The notes beneath the pieces were generated by a model, which did no database searches, was not told the DNA's origin, and saw nothing but the letters and a program-made list of their open reading frames with translations. Positions 19,426 to 29,188 of a stretch of 64,000 bases of DNA are shown here, in pieces. The stretch spans positions 21,131-85,130 of the forward strand of contig JAUXWR010000395.1 of the NCBI GenBank assembly GCA_030680075.1, written 5' to 3'. Within the stretch, counting starts at the first letter, position 1, and every line of letters begins with the position of its first letter. Position numbers and translations under genes: made by a program. Origin of the DNA: Legionella sp. (lineage in GTDB: Bacteria; Pseudomonadota; Gammaproteobacteria; Legionellales; Legionellaceae).

Positions 19426-22400
19426 ATGAACAATAAAACTATTTCAAAAAAAACAACCAGAATTGGTTCTTTTTTTGCTCTCATCCTGGGTAGAGTTAAT
19501 TGGAACTCTCCCCCTTGGCTTACTTCTCTGCGGCAAAAGGCTTGTAATAATCCAAAATCATTTTGGGGGCTTACGTCTTTAATTATCGCGTTGATAATTG
19601 GTGCTACCTGTGGATATATCTGGTATGAAAATCAACCCAAACCACGGCTAGTCACCGCTTCCATCACGGCCCCTCAAATAACACCTGTTGCAGAAACGAT
19701 GGTCCCCGATTCCCTTACCATTGATTTTGGCTATAAAGCAGAGGAGTTTACACCTCAATCGGTAGCGCCTCTTAATGCTGTTAATAAAGAAGTAACCCAA
19801 GGGATTGAGCTTAGCCCGGGTCTTAAAGGTAAATGGGTGTGGGATAGTGACAGTCGGTTATTATTTATACCCGATGAAGAGTGGCCCGCAGGTCAAATTT
19901 TTGAGGTGAAATTTTCAAAAGATTTTTTTGCTTCCGGCACTAAAATGGAGAGTTTTCATTACTCATTTGCCACAAAGCCCTTTGAAGCCAAAATACGAGA
20001 GTTTACTTTTTATCAAGATCCGGTAAATGTGAAAATTAGACAAGTGGTTGCAACCATCGAATTTAATTTTCCCGTAGATACGGCGAGTTTTGAAAGCAAA
20101 ACATCGCTTTTATTGCAAGCGCTCAAAAATAGCAAGAGCTCTCTGGAGTCGCGGCAGTATAATTTCACGGTAAGCTATGATGAGCATAAGCGAGTTGCCT
20201 ATTTGCGCTCTGAAACATTATCAATTCCCGACGTCTCTCGCTATTTATCATTAACCATTGCCGAGGGCGTCAAATCTGCTTCTGATACCGCCAAAACTGA
20301 GACACCCATCGCCAGGAATCTGTTAATTCCTGATGTCAGCAGCTACTTTAAGGTTACATCAGCTGACGCTTCTATTGTTCGCAATGAGCAAGACAGGCCT
20401 GAGCAGATACTAAATATTGAAACCACATTAGGGGTCACCGAAAAGGCGCTTAATAAATCTTTACACGTCTTTTTGTTACCACAAAACTACCCGGCAACTC
20501 AGTTAGAACAAGAGAAACTAAACTACGAATGGCAAAATCCGGGCGAGGTAAGCGCAAATATACTCACACTTTCAACGCCCTTGACGTTACAAGGGCTTCC
20601 AGCCGATCGCAATTATGCTACTTTGCATAGCTATAAATTTAAAGCACAATCACCCCGTTACCTGTTTATTAAGATTGATAAAGGAACACGAGGATTTGGG
20701 GATTTTGCGTTAACGAATGATTTTGTAACCGTAGTTAAAGTACCTGAATTCCCAAAAGAAATTGGATTTCTTCATAAAGGTGCGTTACTGGCTTTAAGTA
20801 GCGAGAAAAAACTCTCCATTCTGGTGAGAGGTTTACCTGCTGTTAAATTTGAAATTGCTCGCGTCTTGCCAGACAACATTAATCAATTGGTGACGCAAAC
20901 AGACGGTGATTTCAATAACCCCTATTTTATTAATCAGAGTTTTACCCAACAAAATATCAGTCAAATATTTTCGGAAATTCAGCAGTTTGATGCCTCGGAT
21001 TTAACGAAGCAACAATACACAGCGCTCGATATGGCCAAATATTTATCAGCACCAACTAATCCCGAAGGAATGCAGGGGTTATTTTTATTGCAGGCGACAG
21101 GTTGGGATGTAACGAATAATACTCCGCTGGACGTCAAGGCAAATCGTTTAATTCTTATTACTGATTTAGGCATGATCGTTAAGGATAACAATGATGGCAG
21201 TCATGATGTATTTGTACAGTCTATTATAAATGGCCTGCCCCTCGCGGCAGTTGACGTCACTATCCTCGGTAAAAATGGGTTACCCATTTTGACACGCACA
21301 ACGGACGAAGAGGGTCGGGTGACTTTTCCAACCTTAAAGGATTTTGTTGAGGACAGGGAGCCTACGGTTTATCTTGCGCGTATCGGCAGTGATGTATCGT
21401 TTATTCCCTATAATAATTCCAATCGACAATTAAATTTTTCTCGTTTTGATACGGGTGGAATCTACAATAACCCCGAGTTAAACAGCTTAACCGCGTTCAT
21501 ATTTTCAGATAGGGGAATTTATCGCCCGGGCGACACGGCTCATATTGGTATGATCGTGAAACGTGCTTTTGCAGCACCCCAGGCCGCTGGTTTTCCATTG
21601 CAAGCAACTATCACAGACCCACGTGGAACGACAATATTAGATCAAAAATATACGCTTGATGCGACGGGATTTTTAACGATAGATTTTTCCACTAATGCAA
21701 CATCCCCAACAGGGCAATATTTTATTAATCTTTACACTGTTAAAGATAATCACGCTGATAGCCTCCTCGGATCAACAAGCATTCGTGTAGCTGAATTTCA
21801 ACCCGATCGTATGCGCATTACTTCAAAATTGTCGCCAGAGCAATCGGACGGTTGGGTTTCCCCAACAGGTCTACTAGCAAACGTCGGTCTTTGGAATTTG
21901 TATGGTGCACCTGCTGTCGACAGGCGTATAATCGGTAAGATTTTATTAACCCCTCAGCCTGTAAAATTTGATGACTATCCTGATTATATTTTTGCCGATC
22001 CTTTGGTAAATCCTGAAAAACCCCCGAAGGTGTTTACTGAAACCTTAACAGAAGTAAAAACTAATGAGCAGGGCGAGGCACAATTTGATTTGAATTTGGA
22101 TAGATTCGAAAAAGCGACTTATCAGTTAATATTTTTTGCTGAAGGGTTTGAAGCCCAAGGTGGCAGGAGCGTTACAACACAAACCACTGCTTTGGTGAGC
22201 CCACTACCTTATTTTATTGGTTATAAACCTGATGGGGATTTGAATTATATCAAGCAGAATAGTCAACGACGTGTTAATTTTATTGCGCTAAATCCCCAGT
22301 TAAAGCAACAACCCGTCGCGTCGCTAAAAATGCAACTGCTTTCATTACATCCTGTAACCACTTTGGTAAAAAAGGAAAATGGAACTTATCAGTATCAATC

Positions 22401-25179
22401 GATAATTAAAACAACAGTCCTTAACACTCAGCCATTCGCTGTGAATGAAGAGGGGAGTGATTTCACGCTTCCTACTGATCAAATTGGCGAATTTGCTCTT
22501 AGTATTCTAGATGAAAATAACAGTGAGTTGAGTCGCGTTAAGTTCGATATAGTTGGGGCCAGTCAATTGCCGTTAGCTAAAAATGCTGAACTAAGCGTTA
22601 AATTGAGTAAAGCTGAATTTAACGCAGGCGAAGATATTGAATTACAAATTACCGCACCATACACGGGAGCCGGTTTAATAACCATTGAGCGAGACAAAGT
22701 ATATTCCACTCAATGGTTTAAGACAGATACAACCAGCTCCGTACAAAAAATTCATATTCCGGAAGACTTTCAAGGTGATGGTTATGTGAATGTGGCTTTT
22801 GTACGGAACTGGGATTCGCCAGATATATTTATAAGTCCATTAAGTTATAGCGTTGTTCCATTCACCATCAATAACAGTAACCATGCCGTACAAATTGATT
22901 TGGATACACCAAAACTGGCGCGTCCAGGTGACGCATTTAAAATTAACTACAAAACCGATAAACCCGGGAAAATCGTTGTATTTGCTGTCGATGAAGGAAT
23001 TCTGCAAGTAGGCAAATATGCGACCCCTGATCCCTTAGCGTTCTTTTTCCAAAAGCATGCATTGGAAGTGCTTACCCAGCAGACCGTTGATCAAATTTTG
23101 CCAAAGTATATTCAGGATAGAGAGATTTCTTCCGTGGGTGGAGATGGTGGTGAGGAGCTATTAGCCAGTCATCTCAATCCGTTTAAACGTAAAACGGATT
23201 TGCCAGTTGTGTATTGGTCAGGAATTATTGATGCGGATTCTACGTCACGTGAGCTGGTATATCAGATTCCCGATTATTTTAACGGTACTTTACGGGTGAT
23301 GGCAGTAGCTGTTTCAACCGATGCGGTAGGTGCTGCTGAGAAACAATCGGAAATTCGCGGTGATTTTATCATTAATCCCAATGTTCCCGCATTTGTCTCG
23401 CCAAGGGACGAATTCGAAATTACAGCAAGTATTGCTAATAATGTTAAGGATTCGGGTGTAAATGCTGAAGTATCGATAGCGCTTAGTGTAAGTCCTGAGC
23501 TTGAAATTATAAGCTCTGCAAAAGAGACTCGGACCATTGGTGAAGGGCAAGAGCAAACTGTTCGGTTTAAATTGCACGCAAACCCGGAGTTGGGTGCCGG
23601 AAAAGTTACTTTCGTGGCTCAAATGGGTGATAAAACCAGTACGATGAATGCAACGATTAGTGTGCGCCCTGCTAGTCAGTTTCTCACCTCTATAGATAGC
23701 GGGAAAACAAGCGCTGTCACTAAAACCCTTCCAATTACACGGTCGATTTATCCTGACTATCGGGAGGTAGATCTGGTCGTTGCCAATAGCCCGTTGATTT
23801 TAGTGGCCGGTCTGCAGCGCTATCTTGATAATTTCCCGTATGGGTGCACCGAGCAGCTGATAAGTAAGGCCATGCCGCTTTTGGCAATGAAAAATCAGCC
23901 CTGGTTTATTAAAGATGCAACTGCAGCGGCTGGAAAAATTACCACCACCATACAAATGCTAGGGCAGCGCCAAATGTCCAATGGCGGATTTAGTTATTGG
24001 CCAACTGTTGGCGATAACGTGAATAATACGTTTGCATCAATATACGCAATGCACTTTTTAACAGAAGCTCGAGCCTTAGGCTACAATGTTCCTAATGATT
24101 TGCTGTTTGCAGGAATTGCGTATCTGAAGGACTTGGCAGGTCAAAATGCCACAAATCTGGATAGCGCGCGCTTACAAGCTTATGCTATCTACGTTTTGAC
24201 ACGCAATGAAATGGTGACAACTAATTATTTGACTAATCTGCAGTTGTATTTGGATGAAGACAAATCATTTGACTGGAAAGAGGATATTACGGGTGCATAT
24301 ATTGCCTCTACCTATCAATTGCTTAAAAATAGCACTGAGGCTCAACGGTTAATTGACGCCTACAAGCCACAAAATAAAACAGTGCAAGCAACTGATTTTT
24401 ACGAGAGTAATATTGCTGATGCCCAATACCTTTATTTAATTGCGCGCCATTTCCCGGAGCGCCTGCAACGCACGGGTGATAAACTGCTAATGCCATTAGT
24501 GGCGGCTATTAATAGTGAGGAAATCAACACTATCCTTTCAAGTTATATCAGTATGGCGCTCGCCGCTTTTGCAGAAACGAACCAGCCTCTGGACAATGCA
24601 ACTTTCTCCATCACTGAAACGCTAAACGATACTCTAGAGAAAAATCTGGTTGCAACGAATAGCAATTTCGAAAAAGTGGCGGTGAATGAGAATGCCAAGG
24701 AAATGACTATAGCCAATCCCGAGAAGCAGACACTTTTTTATCAACTCACGCAATCAGGATTTGATAAGGATCCCTCCACTGATTCTCTGAAGCAAGGAAT
24801 AGAAATATATCGCGAATTTCGATCTTTGGCAGATGAGGTTATTGACAGTACAACGCTTGGAACCGAAATTGAAGTTCATATTCGCGCACGAGCGCTCGAT
24901 AATAAGTTTCTGAATAATATCGTAATTGTTGATCTTTTGCCGGGTGGCTTTGAGGTTGTTGCCGATTCAGTTAAAACGGAGGCGGTGGAATATGCGGATG
25001 TTCGTGAAGACAGGGTTAACTTCTTTACCTCGTTAACACCTGATGTCATAGAAATTGTGTATCGCATTAAAGCAATTAGCGCGGGTTATTACACATTACC
25101 GCCTGCCTTTGCAGAATCTATGTATGATCCTGCTATAAAAGCACGAACGGTTACGGGTAATATTACAGTCGCGAAATAA
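19426..25179 (+). CDS. Bacterial alpha-2-macroglobulin family protein (YfhM-like)
   Basis: 1917 aa; N-terminal TM anchor, DRGIYRPGDTAHIG, thioester motif YGCTEQ, bait/MG domain architecture. Confidence 0.95.
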   Translation: MNNKTISKKTTRIGSFFALILGRVNWNSPPWLTSLRQKACNNPKSFWGLTSLIIALIIGATCGYIWYENQPKPRLVTASITAPQITPVAETMVPDSLTIDFGYKAEEFTPQSVAPLNAVNKEVTQGIELSPGLKGKWVWDSDSRLLFIPDEEWPAGQIFEVKFSKDFFASGTKMESFHYSFATKPFEAKIREFTFYQDPVNVKIRQVVATIEFNFPVDTASFESKTSLLLQALKNSKSSLESRQYNFTVSYDEHKRVAYLRSETLSIPDVSRYLSLTIAEGVKSASDTAKTETPIARNLLIPDVSSYFKVTSADASIVRNEQDRPEQILNIETTLGVTEKALNKSLHVFLLPQNYPATQLEQEKLNYEWQNPGEVSANILTLSTPLTLQGLPADRNYATLHSYKFKAQSPRYLFIKIDKGTRGFGDFALTNDFVTVVKVPEFPKEIGFLHKGALLALSSEKKLSILVRGLPAVKFEIARVLPDNINQLVTQTDGDFNNPYFINQSFTQQNISQIFSEIQQFDASDLTKQQYTALDMAKYLSAPTNPEGMQGLFLLQATGWDVTNNTPLDVKANRLILITDLGMIVKDNNDGSHDVFVQSIINGLPLAAVDVTILGKNGLPILTRTTDEEGRVTFPTLKDFVEDREPTVYLARIGSDVSFIPYNNSNRQLNFSRFDTGGIYNNPELNSLTAFIFSDRGIYRPGDTAHIGMIVKRAFAAPQAAGFPLQATITDPRGTTILDQKYTLDATGFLTIDFSTNATSPTGQYFINLYTVKDNHADSLLGSTSIRVAEFQPDRMRITSKLSPEQSDGWVSPTGLLANVGLWNLYGAPAVDRRIIGKILLTPQPVKFDDYPDYIFADPLVNPEKPPKVFTETLTEVKTNEQGEAQFDLNLDRFEKATYQLIFFAEGFEAQGGRSVTTQTTALVSPLPYFIGYKPDGDLNYIKQNSQRRVNFIALNPQLKQQPVASLKMQLLSLHPVTTLVKKENGTYQYQSIIKTTVLNTQPFAVNEEGSDFTLPTDQIGEFALSILDENNSELSRVKFDIVGASQLPLAKNAELSVKLSKAEFNAGEDIELQITAPYTGAGLITIERDKVYSTQWFKTDTTSSVQKIHIPEDFQGDGYVNVAFVRNWDSPDIFISPLSYSVVPFTINNSNHAVQIDLDTPKLARPGDAFKINYKTDKPGKIVVFAVDEGILQVGKYATPDPLAFFFQKHALEVLTQQTVDQILPKYIQDREISSVGGDGGEELLASHLNPFKRKTDLPVVYWSGIIDADSTSRELVYQIPDYFNGTLRVMAVAVSTDAVGAAEKQSEIRGDFIINPNVPAFVSPRDEFEITASIANNVKDSGVNAEVSIALSVSPELEIISSAKETRTIGEGQEQTVRFKLHANPELGAGKVTFVAQMGDKTSTMNATISVRPASQFLTSIDSGKTSAVTKTLPITRSIYPDYREVDLVVANSPLILVAGLQRYLDNFPYGCTEQLISKAMPLLAMKNQPWFIKDATAAAGKITTTIQMLGQRQMSNGGFSYWPTVGDNVNNTFASIYAMHFLTEARALGYNVPNDLLFAGIAYLKDLAGQNATNLDSARLQAYAIYVLTRNEMVTTNYLTNLQLYLDEDKSFDWKEDITGAYIASTYQLLKNSTEAQRLIDAYKPQNKTVQATDFYESNIADAQYLYLIARHFPERLQRTGDKLLMPLVAAINSEEINTILSSYISMALAAFAETNQPLDNATFSITETLNDTLEKNLVATNSNFEKVAVNENAKEMTIANPEKQTLFYQLTQSGFDKDPSTDSLKQGIEIYREFRSLADEVIDSTTLGTEIEVHIRARALDNKFLNNIVIVDLLPGGFEVVADSVKTEAVEYADVREDRVNFFTSLTPDVIEIVYRIKAISAGYYTLPPAFAESMYDPAIKARTVTGNITVAK

Positions 25180-25193
25180 TAGTAGTAGCTAAG

Positions 25194-25222
25194 TTAGGAG
25201 CGTCCTCGCCGACGCTCCTAAG
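25194..25222. terminator. Bidirectional terminator-like hairpin
   Basis: TTAGGAGCGTC ctcgcc GACGCTCCTAA between convergent genes. Confidence 0.75.
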
Positions 25223-25248
25223 TTTAGGCAGATATGGCTCACACGGTT

Positions 25249-26415
25249 TTATGGCCCTGAACAACTGTCAACAGAGTGCATAAGCTCTGTTTCGTCATCT
25301 GAATAATCACCATCTGAAAAACTATAATCGGAACAATGATTATTGGCCGAATTATAATCTGATAACTCAGCATCAGGTCTGGCCTCTACAGGAATTTGTT
25401 CGCACAAGATAGAATCAAAGCATAAGTCATATTGAATTTGCCATTTAATCACTAAATCGGCCAATTGTTGCTCTTTAAAGAACGGGGTGAGTAATTCTTT
25501 ATTATAAGATTTGTTCTTGCCGTCTAAAATTTCCATCAGGTGTTTTGTGGCTTCCAGGTTGGTGGCTGCTCTATCTCGATTATTGAATATACTAAGGGCT
25601 TGTCTTTCCTGTTGGTTACAATAACGTTTTAAATCAGAAAATAAAGCGGCTTTTGGCGTGGATAACTCTTCTTCTGAATGCTCAATGCTGTAGTTTAAAT
25701 CAAAATCCTCATCCATATTTTGATAGAAATTATTTATTTCAGCCAATTTTTTTACCGCGGGAATTGTTAGTAATTGCTCACGGGCGAAATCATTGCCAAG
25801 TTCAATTGCCAGTTGCAATAATTCATTGGGTTTGTCAAAAGAAACAGACGCATGTGCCATTGCCCGAACGCCAGGGATCTGCAATAAAAACTGGAGGTCT
25901 TCATGCATTATGTTTTGACGGATAAGGTGGCGAGCGATATAAAAACAAAGGCGCTCTTCTCTCGGGCTTAGTTCAAGTACGGGTGATTTCCTGAGTTCAT
26001 TTAACTTGTTGGTGATGAAGTGCGAAATATAATCTTCCATATTTTCCTGCTCCTGTTCAGCGAGGGAGAAGACTTGGGGGAAGTCTAATAGTATTCCTAC
26101 AATTTCCGAGTAACCTTCGCGTACAGCTTCTTTTAACTTAATATTATTCCATACAGCTACGGTAGTTGCTATTTTTTCCAATTTTAAAACTAACCGTACT
26201 AATTCAGCATTGCCGCTAGCCAGTGCATGACTGAGTACGGAATCCCCATCATCCAGTATATTATCATCAATAGCCTTTGCTACGCCTTCATGAAGAAGAT
26301 TTTGCACTTGGGGTAAATCCCCAATTAGAATAGCTGCCCTGCACGCTTCAACTTTTGTTTGAAGAAATGCCTCTAATTCGGGATAGTTTACGAACTCCAT
26401 TTCGATCCTGCCCAT
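25249..26415 (-). CDS. Ankyrin-like protein; possible secreted effector
   Basis: DLPQVQNLLHEGVAKAIDDN...SVLSHALASGNAELVRLVLKLE...KEAVREGYSEIVGILL; acidic C-terminus SDGDYSDDETELMHSVDSCSGP. Confidence 0.6.
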   Translation of the reverse strand: MGRIEMEFVNYPELEAFLQTKVEACRAAILIGDLPQVQNLLHEGVAKAIDDNILDDGDSVLSHALASGNAELVRLVLKLEKIATTVAVWNNIKLKEAVREGYSEIVGILLDFPQVFSLAEQEQENMEDYISHFITNKLNELRKSPVLELSPREERLCFYIARHLIRQNIMHEDLQFLLQIPGVRAMAHASVSFDKPNELLQLAIELGNDFAREQLLTIPAVKKLAEINNFYQNMDEDFDLNYSIEHSEEELSTPKAALFSDLKRYCNQQERQALSIFNNRDRAATNLEATKHLMEILDGKNKSYNKELLTPFFKEQQLADLVIKWQIQYDLCFDSILCEQIPVEARPDAELSDYNSANNHCSDYSFSDGDYSDDETELMHSVDSCSGP

Positions 26416-26678
26416 CCTGGCTCCCTGTTATTATTTTAATTACAAGGAATTAAAAATACGTGGGTAATTTATATTCGTCAACAGATAAGCTTTAAAGGTA
26501 AAAGAATTAAAAGCAATGATTGAATTTGATTGTAATGCGGATAACCTGCGCTCTATGAAACTAACCCCTTTTTAGAAACCTAAAATTGTTGCGTTTGTCG
26601 GTGTCATACCGTACTGCGTGTGTTCATCCATTAAAGCACGTCAAGCACTAACTTGAACTCAAAACGAACACAACAGAA

Positions 26679-26720
26679 AACCCCATTAGGGTTGACAGAC
26701 AACCCCTTTGGGGTCATAAT
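26679..26720 (+). promoter_or_regulatory. Toxin-antitoxin promoter with two overlapping operators
   Basis: AACCCCATTAGGGTT (26679-26693) and AACCCCTTTGGGGT (26701-26714) palindromes; TTGACA (26692-26697)-N17-CATAAT (26715-26720). Confidence 0.7.
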
Positions 26721-26726
26721 ATTATT

Positions 26727-27023
26727 ATGAAAAAAATAAAAAAATTACAGGTTGTGGTGGAAACTGCGGAACATTTAAAGCAGGCAGAATCATGTATGGA
26801 TAAAAAGAGCAGGGAGGATTTTATAAGCCATATTGCTCAAAATCCTACAGAGGGAGCTCTTATATCTGGAACTGGTGGGGCAAGGAAAATTCGTTGGAGA
26901 GCTGATATTAATCAGGGTAAGAGTGGTGGTTCTCGAGTTATTTATTATTATCATAACCAAAATATGCCCATTTTTTTTATTTACGGCTTACGGGAAGAAT
27001 CAAATGGAAAATATCTCCGATAG
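26727..27023 (+). CDS. RelE/HigB-type toxin, apparently frameshifted at a T8 tract
   Basis: GGARKIRWRADINQGKSGGSRVIYYYHNQNMPIFFIYGLREES...; expected C-terminus is in the other frame, ending at 27093. Confidence 0.85.
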   Translation: MKKIKKLQVVVETAEHLKQAESCMDKKSREDFISHIAQNPTEGALISGTGGARKIRWRADINQGKSGGSRVIYYYHNQNMPIFFIYGLREESNGKYLR

Positions 27024-27085
27024 TGAGAAAAATATATTGAAAACCATTATTAAATCTATTGTTAAGGCTTATGGGGAGATAGAAC

Positions 27086-27388
27086 ATGAGTGATTTAGGT
27101 GAAAGTTTATTGCGTGGAGCAATGGAAGCTCTTGAGTATGCCGAAGGAAACAAAAAGGGCGCGGTTACACATGACGTATTGGTTCCTGCTCAGGTAGATG
27201 TTATGGCCATTCGAAAAAGTATGCACATGAGCCGCCAGAAATTTTGTGAGGAGTTTGGGTTCAGCGTGCGAACATTAGAAAAATGGGAGCGGGGCGAACG
27301 AACCCCGGAATCATCTGCCAGAGCTTATTTGACTGTTATTGCAAGCAATCCTACTGCTGTTATTACTGCGTTACATAAAACGAGTTGA
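27086..27388 (+). CDS. XRE/HigA-type antitoxin
   Basis: VDVMAIRKSMHMSRQKFCEEFGFSVRTLEKWERGERTPESSARAYLTVIASNP HTH. Confidence 0.92.
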   Translation: MSDLGESLLRGAMEALEYAEGNKKGAVTHDVLVPAQVDVMAIRKSMHMSRQKFCEEFGFSVRTLEKWERGERTPESSARAYLTVIASNPTAVITALHKTS

Positions 27389-27560
27389 TTAGCAAACTGA
27401 TATTGAAGTGAAAAGGCGGATAGTCTGTTTTGAAGGGCATTGTTTTGATACAGTGTTGAGCTATAAAATGCCTGATTATTTAATCCACCAAAACCACTTT
27501 CAATCCAAAGGAGTATGCCCTCTATTCCATGTGTAGCAAGGTGATATGAATAAGATTTAT

Positions 27561-27752
27561 TTATCGAAATTTATTAAACTCGCTTATTTTTCTATCGGTG
27601 TTAAATTGGGATAGAGAATATACAGCCCATAGGGCAGATGGTATCCATCCTATAATCGTTATTTGTAATATTAGGCAGATAATTCCTGCTAATGGTCGCC
27701 CGATAGTGAAAAACACCATAAATGGTAAAAAAATAGCTAGAAGTAAGCGCAT
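27561..27752 (-). CDS. YqaE/Pmp3 family small membrane protein
   Basis: 63 aa; two TM segments, FLPFMVFFTIGRPLAGIICLILQITIIGWIPSALWAVYSL. Confidence 0.8.
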   Translation of the reverse strand: MRLLLAIFLPFMVFFTIGRPLAGIICLILQITIIGWIPSALWAVYSLSQFNTDRKISEFNKFR

Positions 27753-27918
27753 CTTAAATTCAATCAGTTAAATCAAACAAATGGCATTGTATTGATTTGA
27801 CATTTTATAATCAATACTAAAAGCTCAGCCTCTTGGTTTGCTATGAGAAAGCGCTAGAAGAGTATGATAATGCCCTTCTCGTATGATTGGCTCGTTTACT
27901 GCATTTTGACTGGTTAAA

Positions 27919-28113
27919 TTATTCCACGATTGATTTGTTAACAGTCTTCACGATTTCGTCTGTTTTACAATCAACAATCTCACCACGGATGTCGCCGAAG
28001 CAGTCTTCTAATTGCAGCATAATCCAGATATACAATTGCTCAATGTCATTTCCGGTTCGTGTTACAATAACTTCCTCTTTGGAATAAATAGTAGCAATAT
28101 ATTTTAACTCCAT
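27919..28113 (-). CDS. Small hypothetical protein
   Basis: 64 aa ORF MELKYIATIYSKEEVIVTRTGNDIEQLYIWIMLQLEDCFGDIRGEIVDCKTDEIVKTVNKSIVE; upstream AAAGGAGCT RBS-like. Confidence 0.6.
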   Translation of the reverse strand: MELKYIATIYSKEEVIVTRTGNDIEQLYIWIMLQLEDCFGDIRGEIVDCKTDEIVKTVNKSIVE

Positions 28114-28237
28114 TTTGACAGCTCCTTTAGTTAAATATCTGTATCACTCTTAATGGAGTTTTTTTATTAAGTATTCCTAAAACAGCTCACACTACAATTA
28201 TAGATCTAAAATATTAAAATTCGGGAAAAGACAGGTA

Positions 28238-29140
28238 TTATTCCGTTAGTAATATTGGCTGAGACCCTTTAGCTTGGCAAAATTTATCATTTAGTAATGA
28301 AATCAAAGCGCCAGTCAGGAGCGTGACAACTCCAATCGCCTGGTAGACGTTAATTTTTTCGTCAAGAAGGATTATTCCGAAGATAACTACAAAGATGGGT
28401 TCAAATACAGAGAGGATTGATGCCTGGGTAGAGCTTATGTTTTTCAAGCCTTTTAGCAAAAAAACTATGGGTAATGCGGTGCATATTATTCCTATTCCTA
28501 CAATATTTGACCAAACGCTCATACTGAGAGGGAATGATAGTGTTTTATCTATTATTGCGGCAATTAAACAGGTAAAAATGCAACCCATGGAGAGAAGTAA
28601 CGTGGAAGGAAGGGGTGCGACAGGGCTATTCTTGCTAACGACTATGTATAACGCATAAGTCATAGACGCGAGGATACTGTATTCGATACCGCGAGCGTTA
28701 AACGTGCCGTAATTGCCATTCATTAATAAAAGCATACCAGCGGCAATTACAATGAGAGCCAAGAGATAAATTTTGCTTAACCTGACCTTGTAGACGATGA
28801 TGTTGATAAACATAACAATTGCGGGATAGGTAAAAAAAATCACCATGGCGAGTCCTGAGCCAATGTGATAACTTGCCAAAAAATAAAATATCGCGCTTGT
28901 GCTATAAAATGCAGCGCCATGGAAAAAAACTTTCCCTAACTCCAGAGGGTTATGTGCCAGTGTTTTAATCTGGGGTATGAGCATAATAAAAATAAACAGG
29001 CTTGCAACAATAAATCGCCAAAAGAGCATCGTAAAAACAGATAAATTAGCATGAATGGCACTCATGCCAAAATAACCAATCAAGCCAAAAAATAATCCGG
29101 ATAACATGGCATAAAATGCCCCATAATGTTTTGTATGCAA
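28238..29140 (-). CDS. EamA/DMT family transporter
   Basis: About 10 TM segments, two EamA-like halves; SSTQASILSVFEPIFVVIFGIILLDEKI. Confidence 0.92.
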   Translation of the reverse strand: MHTKHYGAFYAMLSGLFFGLIGYFGMSAIHANLSVFTMLFWRFIVASLFIFIMLIPQIKTLAHNPLELGKVFFHGAAFYSTSAIFYFLASYHIGSGLAMVIFFTYPAIVMFINIIVYKVRLSKIYLLALIVIAAGMLLLMNGNYGTFNARGIEYSILASMTYALYIVVSKNSPVAPLPSTLLLSMGCIFTCLIAAIIDKTLSFPLSMSVWSNIVGIGIICTALPIVFLLKGLKNISSTQASILSVFEPIFVVIFGIILLDEKINVYQAIGVVTLLTGALISLLNDKFCQAKGSQPILLTE

Positions 29141-29188
29141 TGTCTCTCCAACAGTATTATCGCTCTCGGCCTATGTATTACAATAAGA

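Noticed and set aside
26833-27093. 86-aa ORF MLKILQRELLYLELVGQ... as an independent gene
   Set aside because: Only its last 40 or so residues look protein-like, and they fit as the displaced C-terminus of the upstream toxin.
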